Of a stretch of DNA of 64,000 nt, positions 41,230-50,216 are shown one piece after another. The notes beneath the pieces are model-generated. The model had not been told where the DNA came from, did not search any database, and saw nothing but the letters and a program-made list of their open reading frames with translations. The position numbers and the translations under genes were made by a program. The stretch's first letter is position 1, and every line of letters starts with the position of its first letter. Origin of the DNA: CANJIV01 sp046330225 (GTDB lineage: Bacteria > Actinomycetota > Thermoleophilia > Solirubrobacterales > Solirubrobacteraceae); NCBI GenBank assembly GCA_046330225.1, contig JAXLTD010000002.1:566320-630319 (forward strand), read 5' to 3'.

Positions 41230-42627
41230 ATGGCCGCCGAGCTGAAGACCACCGTCACCGAACTGCCCGAGTCGCGCGTGCGCGTCGAGGCCGAGGTGCC
41301 GCCCGAGGAAGTCGAGCGCCGCGTCCAGCAGGCCGCCAAGGCCCTCGGGCGCGAGCTGCGCATCCCCGGATTCCGCAAGGGGAAGGTGCCCCCGCCGGTC
41401 GTCGTGCGCCGGCTGGGCCGCGAGGCCGTCCTGGACGAGGCCGTCCGCGGATCACTGACCCGCTGGTACGTCGATGCGATCGACGCGGCCGGCGTGGCGC
41501 CGGTCGGCGACCCGACGCTCGACATCGGCGAGCTTCCGGCCGAGGGCGAGCCGCTCACCTTCACCGTCGAGATCGGCGTCCGGCCGACCGCGACGCTCGG
41601 GGAGTACACGGGCCTCGAGGTCGGTCGCCGCGAGGCCGCGGTGCCGGACGAGGCAATCGACGCCGAGATCGAGGGGCTGCGCGAACGCCTCGCCCGGCTC
41701 GAGACCGCCGAAGGCGCCGCGGCGATGGGCGACTTCCTCGTCCTCGACTACGTCGGGACGCGCGACGGCGAGCCCGTCGAGGGCGCGGAGGGCCGCGACC
41801 AGCTCGCCGAGCTGGGCGCAGGCCGCCTGCTGCCGGGCATGGACGAGCAGCTCGTCGGGATCGAGGCGGGCGGCACTCGCGAGATCGACGTCACGATGCC
41901 CGAGGACCATCCCGAGGAGCACGTCCGCGGTGCCGAGATGCACTTCAGCGTGACCGCCAAGGAGGTCAAGCGGCGGGATCTGCCCGAGCTCGATGACGAC
42001 TTCGCCACCGAGGCCGCCGGCTTGGACTCCATGGACGAGCTGCGCACCGAGATCCGCGAGCGGCTCGAGGAGGCCGAGACCCGCCGGATCGAAGCTGAGT
42101 TCCGGGAGGCGGCGGTGGACGCCGCCGCCGCCAACGCGACGATCGAGGTGCCCGAGGCGCTGGTCGAGGCCCGCGCCGCCGAGCTGTGGGACCAGCTCGC
42201 CCACAACCTCTCCCACCAGGGGATCTCCAAGGAGGCCTACCTCCAGATCAGCGGGCGCTCCGAGGAGGAGATGCTCGCCGAGGCCCGGCCGGATGCGGAG
42301 CAAGGGCTGCGCCGCGAGGCGACGCTGGCGGCCGTCGTGGCCGCCGAGGGCATCGAGGTCACCGAGGACGACATGCTCGAGGCGCTCGCCCCGGCCGCCG
42401 AGCGCGAAGGAGCGCCTGCCGACGAGCTGCTGGCCCGCCTGCGCGAGCGCGGGCGCGAGGATGCGCTGCGCGACGACCTCGCCACCCGCAAGGCCATCGA
42501 CTTCATCGCTGACGCCGCGACGCCGATCCCGGCCGAGCAGGCCGAAGCCCGCGAGAAGCTGTGGACGCCGGAGAAGGGCGAGCCCGAGAGCGCCGGCGGC
42601 GGCAAGCTCTGGACGCCCGGCGACTGA
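41230..42627 (+). CDS. tig: trigger factor
   Basis: 465 aa, full length. The ribosome-binding signature GFRKGK appears as IPGFRKGKVPPPVV (residues ~46-60). The PPIase domain is MGDFLVLDYVGTRDGE to VTMPEDHPEEH. The helical C-terminal chaperone arms end in a double KLWTP motif (REKLWTPEK, GKLWTPGD) that is unusual. It binds nascent chains at the exit tunnel. It is followed by clpP and clpX, the classic order. Confidence 0.97.
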   Translation: MAAELKTTVTELPESRVRVEAEVPPEEVERRVQQAAKALGRELRIPGFRKGKVPPPVVVRRLGREAVLDEAVRGSLTRWYVDAIDAAGVAPVGDPTLDIGELPAEGEPLTFTVEIGVRPTATLGEYTGLEVGRREAAVPDEAIDAEIEGLRERLARLETAEGAAAMGDFLVLDYVGTRDGEPVEGAEGRDQLAELGAGRLLPGMDEQLVGIEAGGTREIDVTMPEDHPEEHVRGAEMHFSVTAKEVKRRDLPELDDDFATEAAGLDSMDELRTEIRERLEEAETRRIEAEFREAAVDAAAANATIEVPEALVEARAAELWDQLAHNLSHQGISKEAYLQISGRSEEEMLAEARPDAEQGLRREATLAAVVAAEGIEVTEDDMLEALAPAAEREGAPADELLARLRERGREDALRDDLATRKAIDFIADAATPIPAEQAEAREKLWTPEKGEPESAGGGKLWTPGD

Positions 42628-42791
42628 CGCGCGCCGGCCTGCCGGGTCGCCTCCGCCACCCGTCCAGGGGTCAAGAAACCCGGCGGACCGGCGAACACTC
42701 ATTGGTAGAGTCCTCGCAGCCGCGACGCTCCGTCAGACGCGTGCCGGCGTGAAGGATTCGAGCCCAGGACGCGAAAGAGAGCAACTCACCG

Positions 42792-43376
42792 ATGAGCCCC
42801 ATGGTCCCCATGGTTGTCGAGCAGACGTCCCGCGGCGAGCGGGCGTTCGACATCTACAGCCGCCTCCTCAACGATCGCGTCATCTTCCTCGGCACGCCCG
42901 TCGACGATCAGATCGCGAACCTCATCGTGGCGCAGCTGCTCCACCTCGAGTCCGAGGACCCGGAGAAGGACATCTCGCTGTACATCAACTCGCCCGGAGG
43001 CAGCGTCTACTCGGGCCTGGCGATCTACGACACGATGCAGTTCATCAAGCCCGACGTGCAGACGATCTGCGTCGGCATCGCGATGTCGATGGGCGCGCTG
43101 CTCCTCGCCGGCGGCGCCGCCGGCAAGCGCATGGCGCTCCCCAACGCCAAGATCCTGATCCACCAGGTGTCCTCCAGCTTCCAGGGCCAGGCCACCGACA
43201 TCGAGATCCACGCCCGCGAGATCATCGACGTGCGCCGCCGCCTGGACGAGATCATCGCCAAGCACACCGGCCAGGACATCGAGAAGGTCAAGAAGGACAC
43301 CGAACGCGACTACTTCATGTCCTCGGAAGAGGCGAAGGAGTACGGCATCATCGACCGGGTGATCTCGGAGCACTAG
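42792..43376 (+). CDS. clpP: ATP-dependent Clp protease proteolytic subunit
   Basis: 194 aa. Catalytic Ser99 in VGIAMSMGALLLAGG and His124 in ILIHQVSSSFQGQATD are present, and the aspartate lies in KKDTERDYFMS. INSPGGSVYSGLAIYDTMQ is the conserved handle region. It forms the 14-mer chamber with ClpX, encoded 29 bp downstream. Confidence 0.98.
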   Translation: MSPMVPMVVEQTSRGERAFDIYSRLLNDRVIFLGTPVDDQIANLIVAQLLHLESEDPEKDISLYINSPGGSVYSGLAIYDTMQFIKPDVQTICVGIAMSMGALLLAGGAAGKRMALPNAKILIHQVSSSFQGQATDIEIHAREIIDVRRRLDEIIAKHTGQDIEKVKKDTERDYFMSSEEAKEYGIIDRVISEH

Positions 43377-43405
43377 GCTCCGGGTCCCGTTCGCCAGGAG
43401 AAGAG

Positions 43406-44683
43406 ATGGCCCGCCCGACCGACTCCAACGAACAGCTTCTCTGCAGCTTCTGCGGCAAGTCGCAGCGGCAGGTCAAGAAGCTCATCGCCGGGCCCGGGGT
43501 CTACATCTGCGACGAGTGCATCGATCTCTGCAACGAGATCATCGACGAGGAGCTCACGGCCCCGCCGAGCTTCGACATCGAGAACCTCCCGAAGCCGCGG
43601 GAGATCTACGACGTGCTCAACGAGTACGTGGTCGGCCAGGAGGCCGCGAAGCGGACGCTCTCGGTGGCCGTCTACAACCACTACAAGCGCGTCCAGATGC
43701 TCACGTCCGAGGACGAGGACATCGAACTGCAGAAGTCCAACATCCTGCTCCTCGGCCCGACCGGCTGCGGCAAGACGCTGCTGGCCCAGACGCTCGCGAA
43801 GATCCTCAACGTCCCGTTCGCGATCGCCGACGCGACGGCGCTGACCGAGGCCGGCTACGTCGGGGAGGACGTCGAGAACATCCTTCTCAAGCTCATCCAG
43901 GCCGCCGACTACGACGTGAAGAAGGCCGAGACGGGGATCATCTACATCGACGAGGTCGACAAGATCGCCCGCAAGGCCGACAACCCGTCGATCACCCGCG
44001 ACGTCTCGGGCGAGGGCGTCCAGCAGGCGCTCCTCAAGATCCTCGAAGGGACCTCGGCCTCGGTCCCGCCCCAGGGCGGCCGCAAGCATCCGCACCAGGA
44101 GTTCCTGACGATCGACACGACGAACGTCCTCTTCATCTGCGGCGGGGCGTTCGCCAACCTCGACAAGATCATCGAGCGCCGGGTCGGCCACAAGGGCGTC
44201 GGCTTCGGGTCGGTCATCACGGCCAAGGCAGACAGGGACGCCGGCGAGGCGTTCGAGGCGTGCCTGCCCGAGGACCTCATCAACTACGGCCTGATCCCCG
44301 AGTTCATCGGCCGCCTGCCGGTGATGTCCGCGATACACCAGCTCTCGCGCGACGATCTCGTGACGATCCTCACCGAGCCGCGCAACGCGCTCGCCAAGCA
44401 GTTCCAGCGGTTCTTCGCCTTCGACGGGATCGAGCTGGTCTTCGCCGACGAGGCGCTCGGCGCGATCGCCGACAAGGCGCTCGAGCGCGAGACCGGCGCC
44501 CGCGGGCTGCGCTCGATCATCGAGGAGATCCTCCTCGAGGTGCAGTTCGAGCTGCCGTCGCGCCGCGACGTGAAGAAGTGCGCGGTGACGCGCGAGACGG
44601 TCGAGAAGGGCCTGAAGCCGACGCTGGTCACCGAGGCCGCGCCCGACGAGGGCGACAGCGGCCTGGCCGAGCAGTCGGCGTAG
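43406..44683 (+). CDS. clpX: ATP-dependent Clp protease ATP-binding subunit
   Basis: 425 aa; AGGAGAAG precedes ATG 43406. The N-terminal zinc domain has C13-x2-C16 and C35-x2-C38 (LLCSFCGKS; YICDECIDLC). Walker A is GPTGCGKTLL, Walker B IIYIDEVDKI, sensor 1 and IGF-type loop regions follow, and the sensor 2 block is ETGARGLRSIIEE. It unfolds substrates for ClpP. Its stop lies 4 bp from the stop of the convergent nucleotidyltransferase gene. Confidence 0.98.
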   Translation: MARPTDSNEQLLCSFCGKSQRQVKKLIAGPGVYICDECIDLCNEIIDEELTAPPSFDIENLPKPREIYDVLNEYVVGQEAAKRTLSVAVYNHYKRVQMLTSEDEDIELQKSNILLLGPTGCGKTLLAQTLAKILNVPFAIADATALTEAGYVGEDVENILLKLIQAADYDVKKAETGIIYIDEVDKIARKADNPSITRDVSGEGVQQALLKILEGTSASVPPQGGRKHPHQEFLTIDTTNVLFICGGAFANLDKIIERRVGHKGVGFGSVITAKADRDAGEAFEACLPEDLINYGLIPEFIGRLPVMSAIHQLSRDDLVTILTEPRNALAKQFQRFFAFDGIELVFADEALGAIADKALERETGARGLRSIIEEILLEVQFELPSRRDVKKCAVTRETVEKGLKPTLVTEAAPDEGDSGLAEQSA

Positions 44684-44687
44684 CGGC

Positions 44688-45185
44688 TCAGCGGTGCCGC
44701 CGGAGGCGCTTGATCGCCTCCAGCTCGCTGATGTCGGCGAGATCCTTGGGGCGCCCGGCAGCCGCCTTCATTGCGATGAGGTCGTCGATCGAGGCGACGC
44801 GGATGACGAAGGCCCCGAGGTCGAACTCCTGAGCCCGGCCGCGCAGCTCGCGGAACGGCGGGGCGCCGGACGGCCGGGCGAGCACGTCGAAGCGGCCGAA
44901 CCGTGTCGCGAGCCTGAGCACGTCGACCGCCCGGAGCGAGCGCTCGTCCGGGACGAAGGGGATGGCGTCCTCGGTCCCGGACGGTCGCGCTTCCAATTCG
45001 GTCAGCGCTCGTCCCAGCGCCCGCAGGTTGCCGGGGGACGTCCCGAAGCACACGTCGAGGTCCTGGGTGACCCGCGCCGACCCGTGGAGCACGGCGGCGA
45101 TCCCCCCAATCACGACGAAGTCCACGCCGGCGACGGTCAGCACACCAAGGATCGCGCTGGCGTCGACGTCCTCCCAGTCAGGCAT
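44688..45185 (-). CDS. nucleotidyltransferase of an XRE/NTase toxin-antitoxin-like pair
   Basis: 165 aa. FVVIGGIAAVLHGSARVTQDLDVCF carries the pol-beta NTase G-G/S and D-x-D metal motif, as in AbiEii-like and MNT-like proteins; later IRVASIDDLIAMKAAAGRPKDLADI is the usual second block. Such enzymes can modify tRNA or a partner protein. Its start overlaps the XRE gene end by 8 nt. Toxin activity is inferred from the pairing. Confidence 0.75.
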   Translation of the reverse strand: MPDWEDVDASAILGVLTVAGVDFVVIGGIAAVLHGSARVTQDLDVCFGTSPGNLRALGRALTELEARPSGTEDAIPFVPDERSLRAVDVLRLATRFGRFDVLARPSGAPPFRELRGRAQEFDLGAFVIRVASIDDLIAMKAAAGRPKDLADISELEAIKRLRRHR

Positions 45186-45504
45186 GGCGGGGCTGTGCGG
45201 CTCGCGCGAGCCCGCGGACGCTGCGCAGCGCCGCGCGATGGCGATCGAGCCGCTCGCGGGGGCTCAGGCGCTGCAGCTCGGCGAGCTGTGCGGCGTCGTG
45301 GCCTCCGGGGAGGTCGCCGGCGCTGAGCTGCAAGTCGCGCCCGGCTGCCGCGAGGAACGCCGCGAGCGTTTCCACTCGCGGATTTGCCCCGGGCCGCTCG
45401 AGCCGGGCGACGGCCGACTGCGTCGTGCCGGCGCGTGCGGCCAGCTCGGCCTGGGTGAGGCCGGCCTGCAAGCGGGCGCTGCGGAGGAGCGCGCTGGGAG
45501 TCAC
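45178..45504 (-). CDS. XRE-family regulator, antitoxin-like partner
   Basis: 108 aa from GTG 45504. LLRSARLQAGLTQAELAARA and GTTQSAVARLERPGANPRVETL form a Cro/CI helix-turn-helix; the C-terminal half is acidic, then basic. TATTCT lies 6 nt before the GTG, so the mRNA is probably leaderless. A TATCGC/GCGATA palindrome just upstream is a likely autoregulatory operator. Confidence 0.78.
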   Translation of the reverse strand: MTPSALLRSARLQAGLTQAELAARAGTTQSAVARLERPGANPRVETLAAFLAAAGRDLQLSAGDLPGGHDAAQLAELQRLSPRERLDRHRAALRSVRGLARAAQPRHA

Positions 45505-45514
45505 GGGTGGAGAA

Positions 45515-45532
45515 TATCGCAGATACGCGATA
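45515..45532. promoter_or_regulatory. TATCGC-N6-GCGATA palindrome, candidate operator
   Basis: TATCGC (45515-45520) and GCGATA (45527-45532) are perfect half sites with a 6-bp spacer, overlapping the promoter of the XRE gene. The region 45510-45550 is the most AT-rich of its surroundings. Confidence 0.55.
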
Positions 45533-45581
45533 GTACGATTACGTGATAAGGCCCGGCCGGCGGCGCCGGGGAGGCGGGCCG

Positions 45582-45587
45582 TAGACT
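45582..45587 (+). promoter_or_regulatory. candidate -10 (TAGACT) of valS
   Basis: TAGACT ends 9 nt before ATG 45597; no Shine-Dalgarno sequence is seen. Confidence 0.35.
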
Positions 45588-45596
45588 CCGCCGCCC

Positions 45597-48146
45597 ATGA
45601 CCGACCTCGCCGCCACGACGCGCTATGAGCCTGCCGAGGTCGAGCCCCGCATCGTGGAGGCCTGGCTGGAATCCGGCCTGTTCAGCCCGGAGCCCGGCGG
45701 GACGCCGGACGAGAACTACTCGATCGCGATTCCGCCGCCGAACGTCACCGGGGCGCTCCACATGGGCCATGCGCTCAACGGCTCGATCCAGGACACCCTC
45801 ATCCGCTTCCACCGGATGCGGGGAAAGCGGACGAAGTGGATCCTCGGCACCGACCACGCCGGCATCGCGACGCAGACCCAGGTCGAGAAGCGGCTGGCCG
45901 CGGAGGGGTCGAGCCGCGAGGAGATCGGCCGGGCGGCGTTCACCGAGCGGGTGTGGCAGTGGCGCGCGGAGTACGGCGGCCAGATCATCCGCCAGTTCCA
46001 GCGGCTGGGCGCCTCCTGCGACTACCGCGACGAGCGCTTCACGCTCGACGAGGCCTACGCCGCCGCGGTCCTGAAGGTCTTCGTCGACCTGCACCGCAAG
46101 GGCTGGATCTACCGCGATCACTACCTGGTCAACTGGGATCCGGGCAGCCGCTCGGCGATCTCGGACCTCGAGGTCGAGCAGCGCGAGGTGCAGGACACGC
46201 TCTACTCGGTCCGCTATGACCTCGAGGGCGGCGGCTCGGTGACGATTGCGACCGTCCGCCCCGAGACGATCCTTGGCGACTCCGCCGTCGCGGTGAACCC
46301 CGACGACGACCGCTACCGCGACCTCGTCGGCCGCACCGTGATCCTTCCGCTCGTCGGGCGGCGGATGCCGCTGATCGCCGACGACTACGTCAAGGTCGAC
46401 TTCGGCACCGGCGCGCTGAAGATCACGCCCGGCCACGATCCCAACGACTTCGAGATCGGCCGCCGGCACGGCCTCGAGGAGATCACCGCCATCGGCGAGG
46501 ACGGGCGGATGACCGACGTGGCGGGGCCGTTCGCCGGCCTCACGGCGGCCGCGGCACGCGAGGCGGTCGTGGCGGCGCTCGACGCCGAGGGCCGGATCGT
46601 CGCCCGCGAGCCCTACGTCCACGAGGTCCCCTTCTCGCACCGGTCGGGCGAGCGGATCGAGCCGCTCATCTCGCTCCAGTGGTTCATGCGGATGGACGAG
46701 CTGGCCGCCCCGGCGATCGCCGCCGTGAACGACGGCCGGATCACGATCACGCCCGAGCGCTGGTCGCGGGTGTACCTCGACTGGCTCGAGAACATCCGCC
46801 CGTGGTGCGTCTCGCGCCAGCTCTGGTGGGGGCACCAGCTGCCGGTCTGGTACCGCGGGGCCGAGACCTACGTGGGCGAGACGGCGCCCGAGGGCGAGGG
46901 CTGGGAGCGCGACCCCGACGTGCTGGACACGTGGTTCTCGTCGGCGCTGTGGCCGTTCGCCACGCTGGGCTGGCCCGCCCAGACCGAGGCGCTGCGGGCG
47001 TTCTACCCGACCGACGTCCTCTCGACCGCTCGCGACATCCTCTTCCTGTGGGTGGCCCGCATGGTGATGATGGGCCTCGAGTTCACCGGCGAGATCCCGT
47101 TCTCGCACGTGTACATCCACTCGGTGATCCAGGCGCCGGACGGCCGGCGGATGAGCAAGTCGCTCGGGACGGGCATCGACCCGCTGGACGAGATCGAGCG
47201 CCACGGCGCCGATGCCGTCCGGTTCGGGCTGCTCGCGATGTCCTCGGCCCAGGACGTGCGCTACTCGGCCGAGAAGGTCCAGCAGGGCCAGCAGCTGGCC
47301 AACAAGCTCTTCAACGCCTCGCGGCTGATCCTCCTCGGGGTGCCCGCGGGCTCCCGCCCGGCACCGCAGCCCGAGACCGTCGAGGACCGCTGGATGCTCT
47401 CGCGCCTGCAGCGGGCCCACGAGCGCATCGATGCGCTCATCGCCGCCTATGACTTCAGCCACGCCGCCCTCGCCCTCTACGACTTCGTCTACGGCGACCT
47501 CTGCGACTGGTACCTCGAGCTCGTCAAGCCCCGCCTCTACGACGAGTCCGCCGACCGCTCCGCGCTCGGGGCCACGCTGCTGCACGTCCTGCGCGAGACG
47601 CTCGTGCTGGCGCACCCGGTCATCCCGTTCGTGACCGAGGAGCTGTGGGGGGCGCTTCCGGGCGCCGAAGGGCTGCTGGCCGGGCACCAGGTGCAGCCGG
47701 CCGACGCCTCCCTCATCGACGACGAGGCCGAGGCGGACGTGGGCCGCGTGATCGCGGCGGTCACCGCCGTGCGCGGGTGGCGGGACACCGCCGGCGTGCC
47801 CGCGGGCGAGCGGATCCCGGCGCGGATCGAGGCCGGCGGCTACGAGGCCACGGCCGGCCAGGTCGCCCGCCTCGCGCGCCTGGACCTCGACGGCGCCGGC
47901 GGGGCCGAGCCCGTCGCCGCGGTCGCGATCCCCGGCGGCGCGGTCCGGGTCCTGGCGGGCGGATCGTTCGACCCGGCCGCGGCGGCGAAGCGCCGCGCCA
48001 AGCGGATCGCGGAGCTGGAGGCCGAGATCCGGCGGGCCGAGGGCAAGCTCGCCAACGCGGGCTTCGTGGCCAAGGCGCCGCCGGACGTCGTTGCGGCCGA
48101 GCGGGCCAAGCTCGCCGCGCTCCAGGCCGACCTGGAGGCGCAATGA
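45597..48146 (+). CDS. valS: valyl-tRNA synthetase
   Basis: 849 aa, full length for the bacterial enzyme. Class I motifs: HIGH as PPNVTGALHMGHALN and KMSKS as GRRMSKSLGTGIDP. The editing domain lies between (GTDHAGIAT, then VRPETILGDSAVAVNP). The C-terminal coiled coil (AAAKRRAKRIAELEAEIRRA; AKLAALQADLEAQ) binds tRNA. It charges tRNA-Val and hydrolyses mischarged threonine. folC starts in its stop codon. Confidence 0.98.
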   Translation: MTDLAATTRYEPAEVEPRIVEAWLESGLFSPEPGGTPDENYSIAIPPPNVTGALHMGHALNGSIQDTLIRFHRMRGKRTKWILGTDHAGIATQTQVEKRLAAEGSSREEIGRAAFTERVWQWRAEYGGQIIRQFQRLGASCDYRDERFTLDEAYAAAVLKVFVDLHRKGWIYRDHYLVNWDPGSRSAISDLEVEQREVQDTLYSVRYDLEGGGSVTIATVRPETILGDSAVAVNPDDDRYRDLVGRTVILPLVGRRMPLIADDYVKVDFGTGALKITPGHDPNDFEIGRRHGLEEITAIGEDGRMTDVAGPFAGLTAAAAREAVVAALDAEGRIVAREPYVHEVPFSHRSGERIEPLISLQWFMRMDELAAPAIAAVNDGRITITPERWSRVYLDWLENIRPWCVSRQLWWGHQLPVWYRGAETYVGETAPEGEGWERDPDVLDTWFSSALWPFATLGWPAQTEALRAFYPTDVLSTARDILFLWVARMVMMGLEFTGEIPFSHVYIHSVIQAPDGRRMSKSLGTGIDPLDEIERHGADAVRFGLLAMSSAQDVRYSAEKVQQGQQLANKLFNASRLILLGVPAGSRPAPQPETVEDRWMLSRLQRAHERIDALIAAYDFSHAALALYDFVYGDLCDWYLELVKPRLYDESADRSALGATLLHVLRETLVLAHPVIPFVTEELWGALPGAEGLLAGHQVQPADASLIDDEAEADVGRVIAAVTAVRGWRDTAGVPAGERIPARIEAGGYEATAGQVARLARLDLDGAGGAEPVAAVAIPGGAVRVLAGGSFDPAAAAKRRAKRIAELEAEIRRAEGKLANAGFVAKAPPDVVAAERAKLAALQADLEAQ

Positions 48147-49396
48147 CCGCCGGGTGGACCGCCGGGCAGGCCGAGCGCCATCTGCTGTCGCTCGAGCTCT
48201 TCGGGATGCGCTTCGGCCTGGACCGGATGCGGCGCCTGATGACCGCGCTCGGCGGCCCGCAGGAGCGCTTCGCCTCGATCCACGTGGTGGGGACGAACGG
48301 GAAGACCTCGACGGTGCGCATGGCCGCCGCGATCCTGCAGGCGCACGGGCTCCGGACCGGCGCCTACCTCTCGCCGCACCTGGTGTCGTTCGCCGAGCGG
48401 ATTCGCATCGACGGGCGCGATCTCGATCCCGGGGCCTTCGGCGCGGCGGTGGAGCGGGCGGCCCATGCCGCCGACAAGGTCGGCCGCACGCTGGCCGGGG
48501 GCGACACGGTCACGCAGTTCGAGGTCCTCACGGCCGCGGCCTTCGCCGAACTCGCGCGCGCCGGCGTGCAGGCCGCCGTGATCGAAGCCGGCCTCGGCGG
48601 CCGCTACGACGCCACGAACGTGCTGCCGTCGCGCGTGCAGGTGCTCACGAACGTCGGGCTGGAGCACACCCGCTGGCTCGGGCCCACGGTGCGCGACATC
48701 GCCCGCGAGAAGCTCGCGGTCGTGCAGGACGGCGCGACGCTCGTGGTCGGCGCCGGGCTGCATCCGGACGCCGCGGACGAGGCGGCGGCCGCCGCCGAGC
48801 GCCACGGCGCCCGGCTCGTGGTCGCGCCGGGCGCCTGGGACGGCGAGCTTGCGGCGGGCGGCGCCTACCAGCGGGCGAACTTCGCGCTGGCCCGCGCCGC
48901 CGCCGAGGCGTTCCTCGGGGCGCTGGACGAGGAGGCCGTCCGGGCGGCGGCCCGCACCGCGACGGTCCCCGGGCGCTTCGAGGTGGCCGGGCGCGACCCG
49001 CTCACGGTCGTGGACGGCGCACACAACCCGGACGGGATCGCGGCGACGGTCGCCTCGCTGCCGGACCGGCGGCCGCTCGTGGCGGTCGTCTCGATCCTCG
49101 AGGACAAGGACGCGGCGGCGATGCTCGAAGCCGTGCTCGCCCGGTGCGATGTCCTCATCGCCACGTCGAATCCCAACCCTCGCGCCCTGTCGCCCGCGAC
49201 GCTAGAGTCGCTCGCGCGCCAGCTCAACGGCGCCGGAGGGAGGATCCGGATCGAGTCCGAGCCGGACCCCTGGGCGGCGGTGGAGCGGGCGCGGTCGCTG
49301 GCCGGCCCCGGCGGGGCCGTCGTGGCGACCGGATCGATCTACCTCGTGGCCGCGCTGCGGCGCGAGCCCGGCGACCAGCAGGTGTCGATGCTGTGA
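48143..49396 (+). CDS. folC: folylpolyglutamate/dihydrofolate synthase
   Basis: 417 aa. ATP-binding loop HVVGTNGKTSTVRM; folate site LSPHLVSFAERIRI; the QFEVLTAAAFAELARAGVQ block; IEAGLGGRYDATNV; and the C-terminal VVDGAHNPDGIAATV. It adds glutamate to folates. The ATGA overlap with valS and a GTGA overlap with the following small gene make one transcription unit. Confidence 0.95.
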   Translation: MTAGWTAGQAERHLLSLELFGMRFGLDRMRRLMTALGGPQERFASIHVVGTNGKTSTVRMAAAILQAHGLRTGAYLSPHLVSFAERIRIDGRDLDPGAFGAAVERAAHAADKVGRTLAGGDTVTQFEVLTAAAFAELARAGVQAAVIEAGLGGRYDATNVLPSRVQVLTNVGLEHTRWLGPTVRDIAREKLAVVQDGATLVVGAGLHPDAADEAAAAAERHGARLVVAPGAWDGELAAGGAYQRANFALARAAAEAFLGALDEEAVRAAARTATVPGRFEVAGRDPLTVVDGAHNPDGIAATVASLPDRRPLVAVVSILEDKDAAAMLEAVLARCDVLIATSNPNPRALSPATLESLARQLNGAGGRIRIESEPDPWAAVERARSLAGPGGAVVATGSIYLVAALRREPGDQQVSML

Positions 49397-49509
49397 ACGA
49401 CGACGGACCGAACCTCCTCCCGATGATCGCCCTCGTGGCGGTGGTCGTCGCGCTCGTGATCCTGGTGTTCTTCGGGATCGGGTACGGCTTCGGACGCCTG
49501 TTCCTGTAG
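49393..49509 (+). CDS. 38-aa single-helix membrane peptide
   Basis: Starts in the folC stop (GTGA). After a short polar N-terminus (NDDGPNLLP) there is one membrane helix (MIALVAVVVALVILVFFGIG) and a 6-residue tail. Too small for a named family. The strict coupling to folC argues that it is expressed. Confidence 0.55.
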   Translation: MNDDGPNLLPMIALVAVVVALVILVFFGIGYGFGRLFL

Positions 49510-49585
49510 GCCCGGGCGGGGAGGAGAGCGGGGGCCGGCGGCGAAGCTCTCCTGCGCCGCGGGGTGGCCCAGCGCTCCCACGGGC

Positions 49586-49591
49586 TAGGAT
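49586..49591 (+). promoter_or_regulatory. candidate -10 (TAGGAT) of the zinc-ribbon membrane gene
   Basis: TAGGAT ends 11 nt before ATG 49603; no ribosome binding site. Confidence 0.3.
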
Positions 49592-49602
49592 TCTCGCTCC
49601 CC

Positions 49603-50196
49603 ATGACCCCGTTCGCCATCTTCGGCATCGACAACGGCGGGTTGAACCTCGCGGTCAACCTGCTCCTGCTGTTCCTCGTCGTCCTGTGGTTCTCGCTGAT
49701 CTACTGGACCTACGCGGACGCGCGCCGCCGCATCGCCGACCCCGTGCTCATCGGCTGTGCGACCGCCGCCTCGCTCTTCCCCTTCGTCGGCACGCTCGTC
49801 TACCTGATCGTGCGGCCGCCGGAGTACCTCGAGGACGTGCGCGAGCGCGAGCTCGAGATGCAGGCCGCCGAGGCGCGGCTGCACGCCGCGGGCTACTACC
49901 TGTGCCCGCACTGCGACAGCCCGATCGAGCGCGACTACCTGATGTGCCCGACGTGCCTGCGCAAGCTCAAGGAGCCCTGCCTCACCTGCAAGCGGCCGAT
50001 CGACCCGACGTGGAAGGTCTGCGCCTACTGCGAGGCCGAGGTCGGCGTCCCGCCGCGCAAGCCGGCGCGGCGCCGGCGCACGACGAGCGAGCAGGCCGCC
50101 GCGGCGCCGGTCGACGGCGAGGCGCCCGCGCCCAAGCGCCGGCGCCAGACGACGGCCGAGCGCGCCGCCGCGCGGCAGTCGCCGCCCACATCCTGA
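49603..50196 (+). CDS. membrane protein with tandem zinc ribbons
   Basis: 197 aa. Two membrane helices (residues ~12-32 and ~42-62) precede four CxxC knuckles: YLCPHCDSPI, MCPTCLRKLK, PCLTCKRPI and KVCAYCEAEV, enough for two double-ribbon sites. The tail is Arg/Lys-rich and disordered. A cytoplasmic zinc-ribbon on a membrane anchor is often found near cell-envelope genes. The function is unknown; ndk follows 20 bp later. Confidence 0.7.
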   Translation: MTPFAIFGIDNGGLNLAVNLLLLFLVVLWFSLIYWTYADARRRIADPVLIGCATAASLFPFVGTLVYLIVRPPEYLEDVRERELEMQAAEARLHAAGYYLCPHCDSPIERDYLMCPTCLRKLKEPCLTCKRPIDPTWKVCAYCEAEVGVPPRKPARRRRTTSEQAAAAPVDGEAPAPKRRRQTTAERAAARQSPPTS

Positions 50197-50216
50197 ATCC
50201 CGAAGGAGACCCTCCG

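Noticed and set aside
45178..45185. Riboswitch or attenuator before valS (T-box)
   Set aside because: The region before valS is occupied by the XRE gene on the other strand and a short promoter; no T-box stem or specifier loop is visible.
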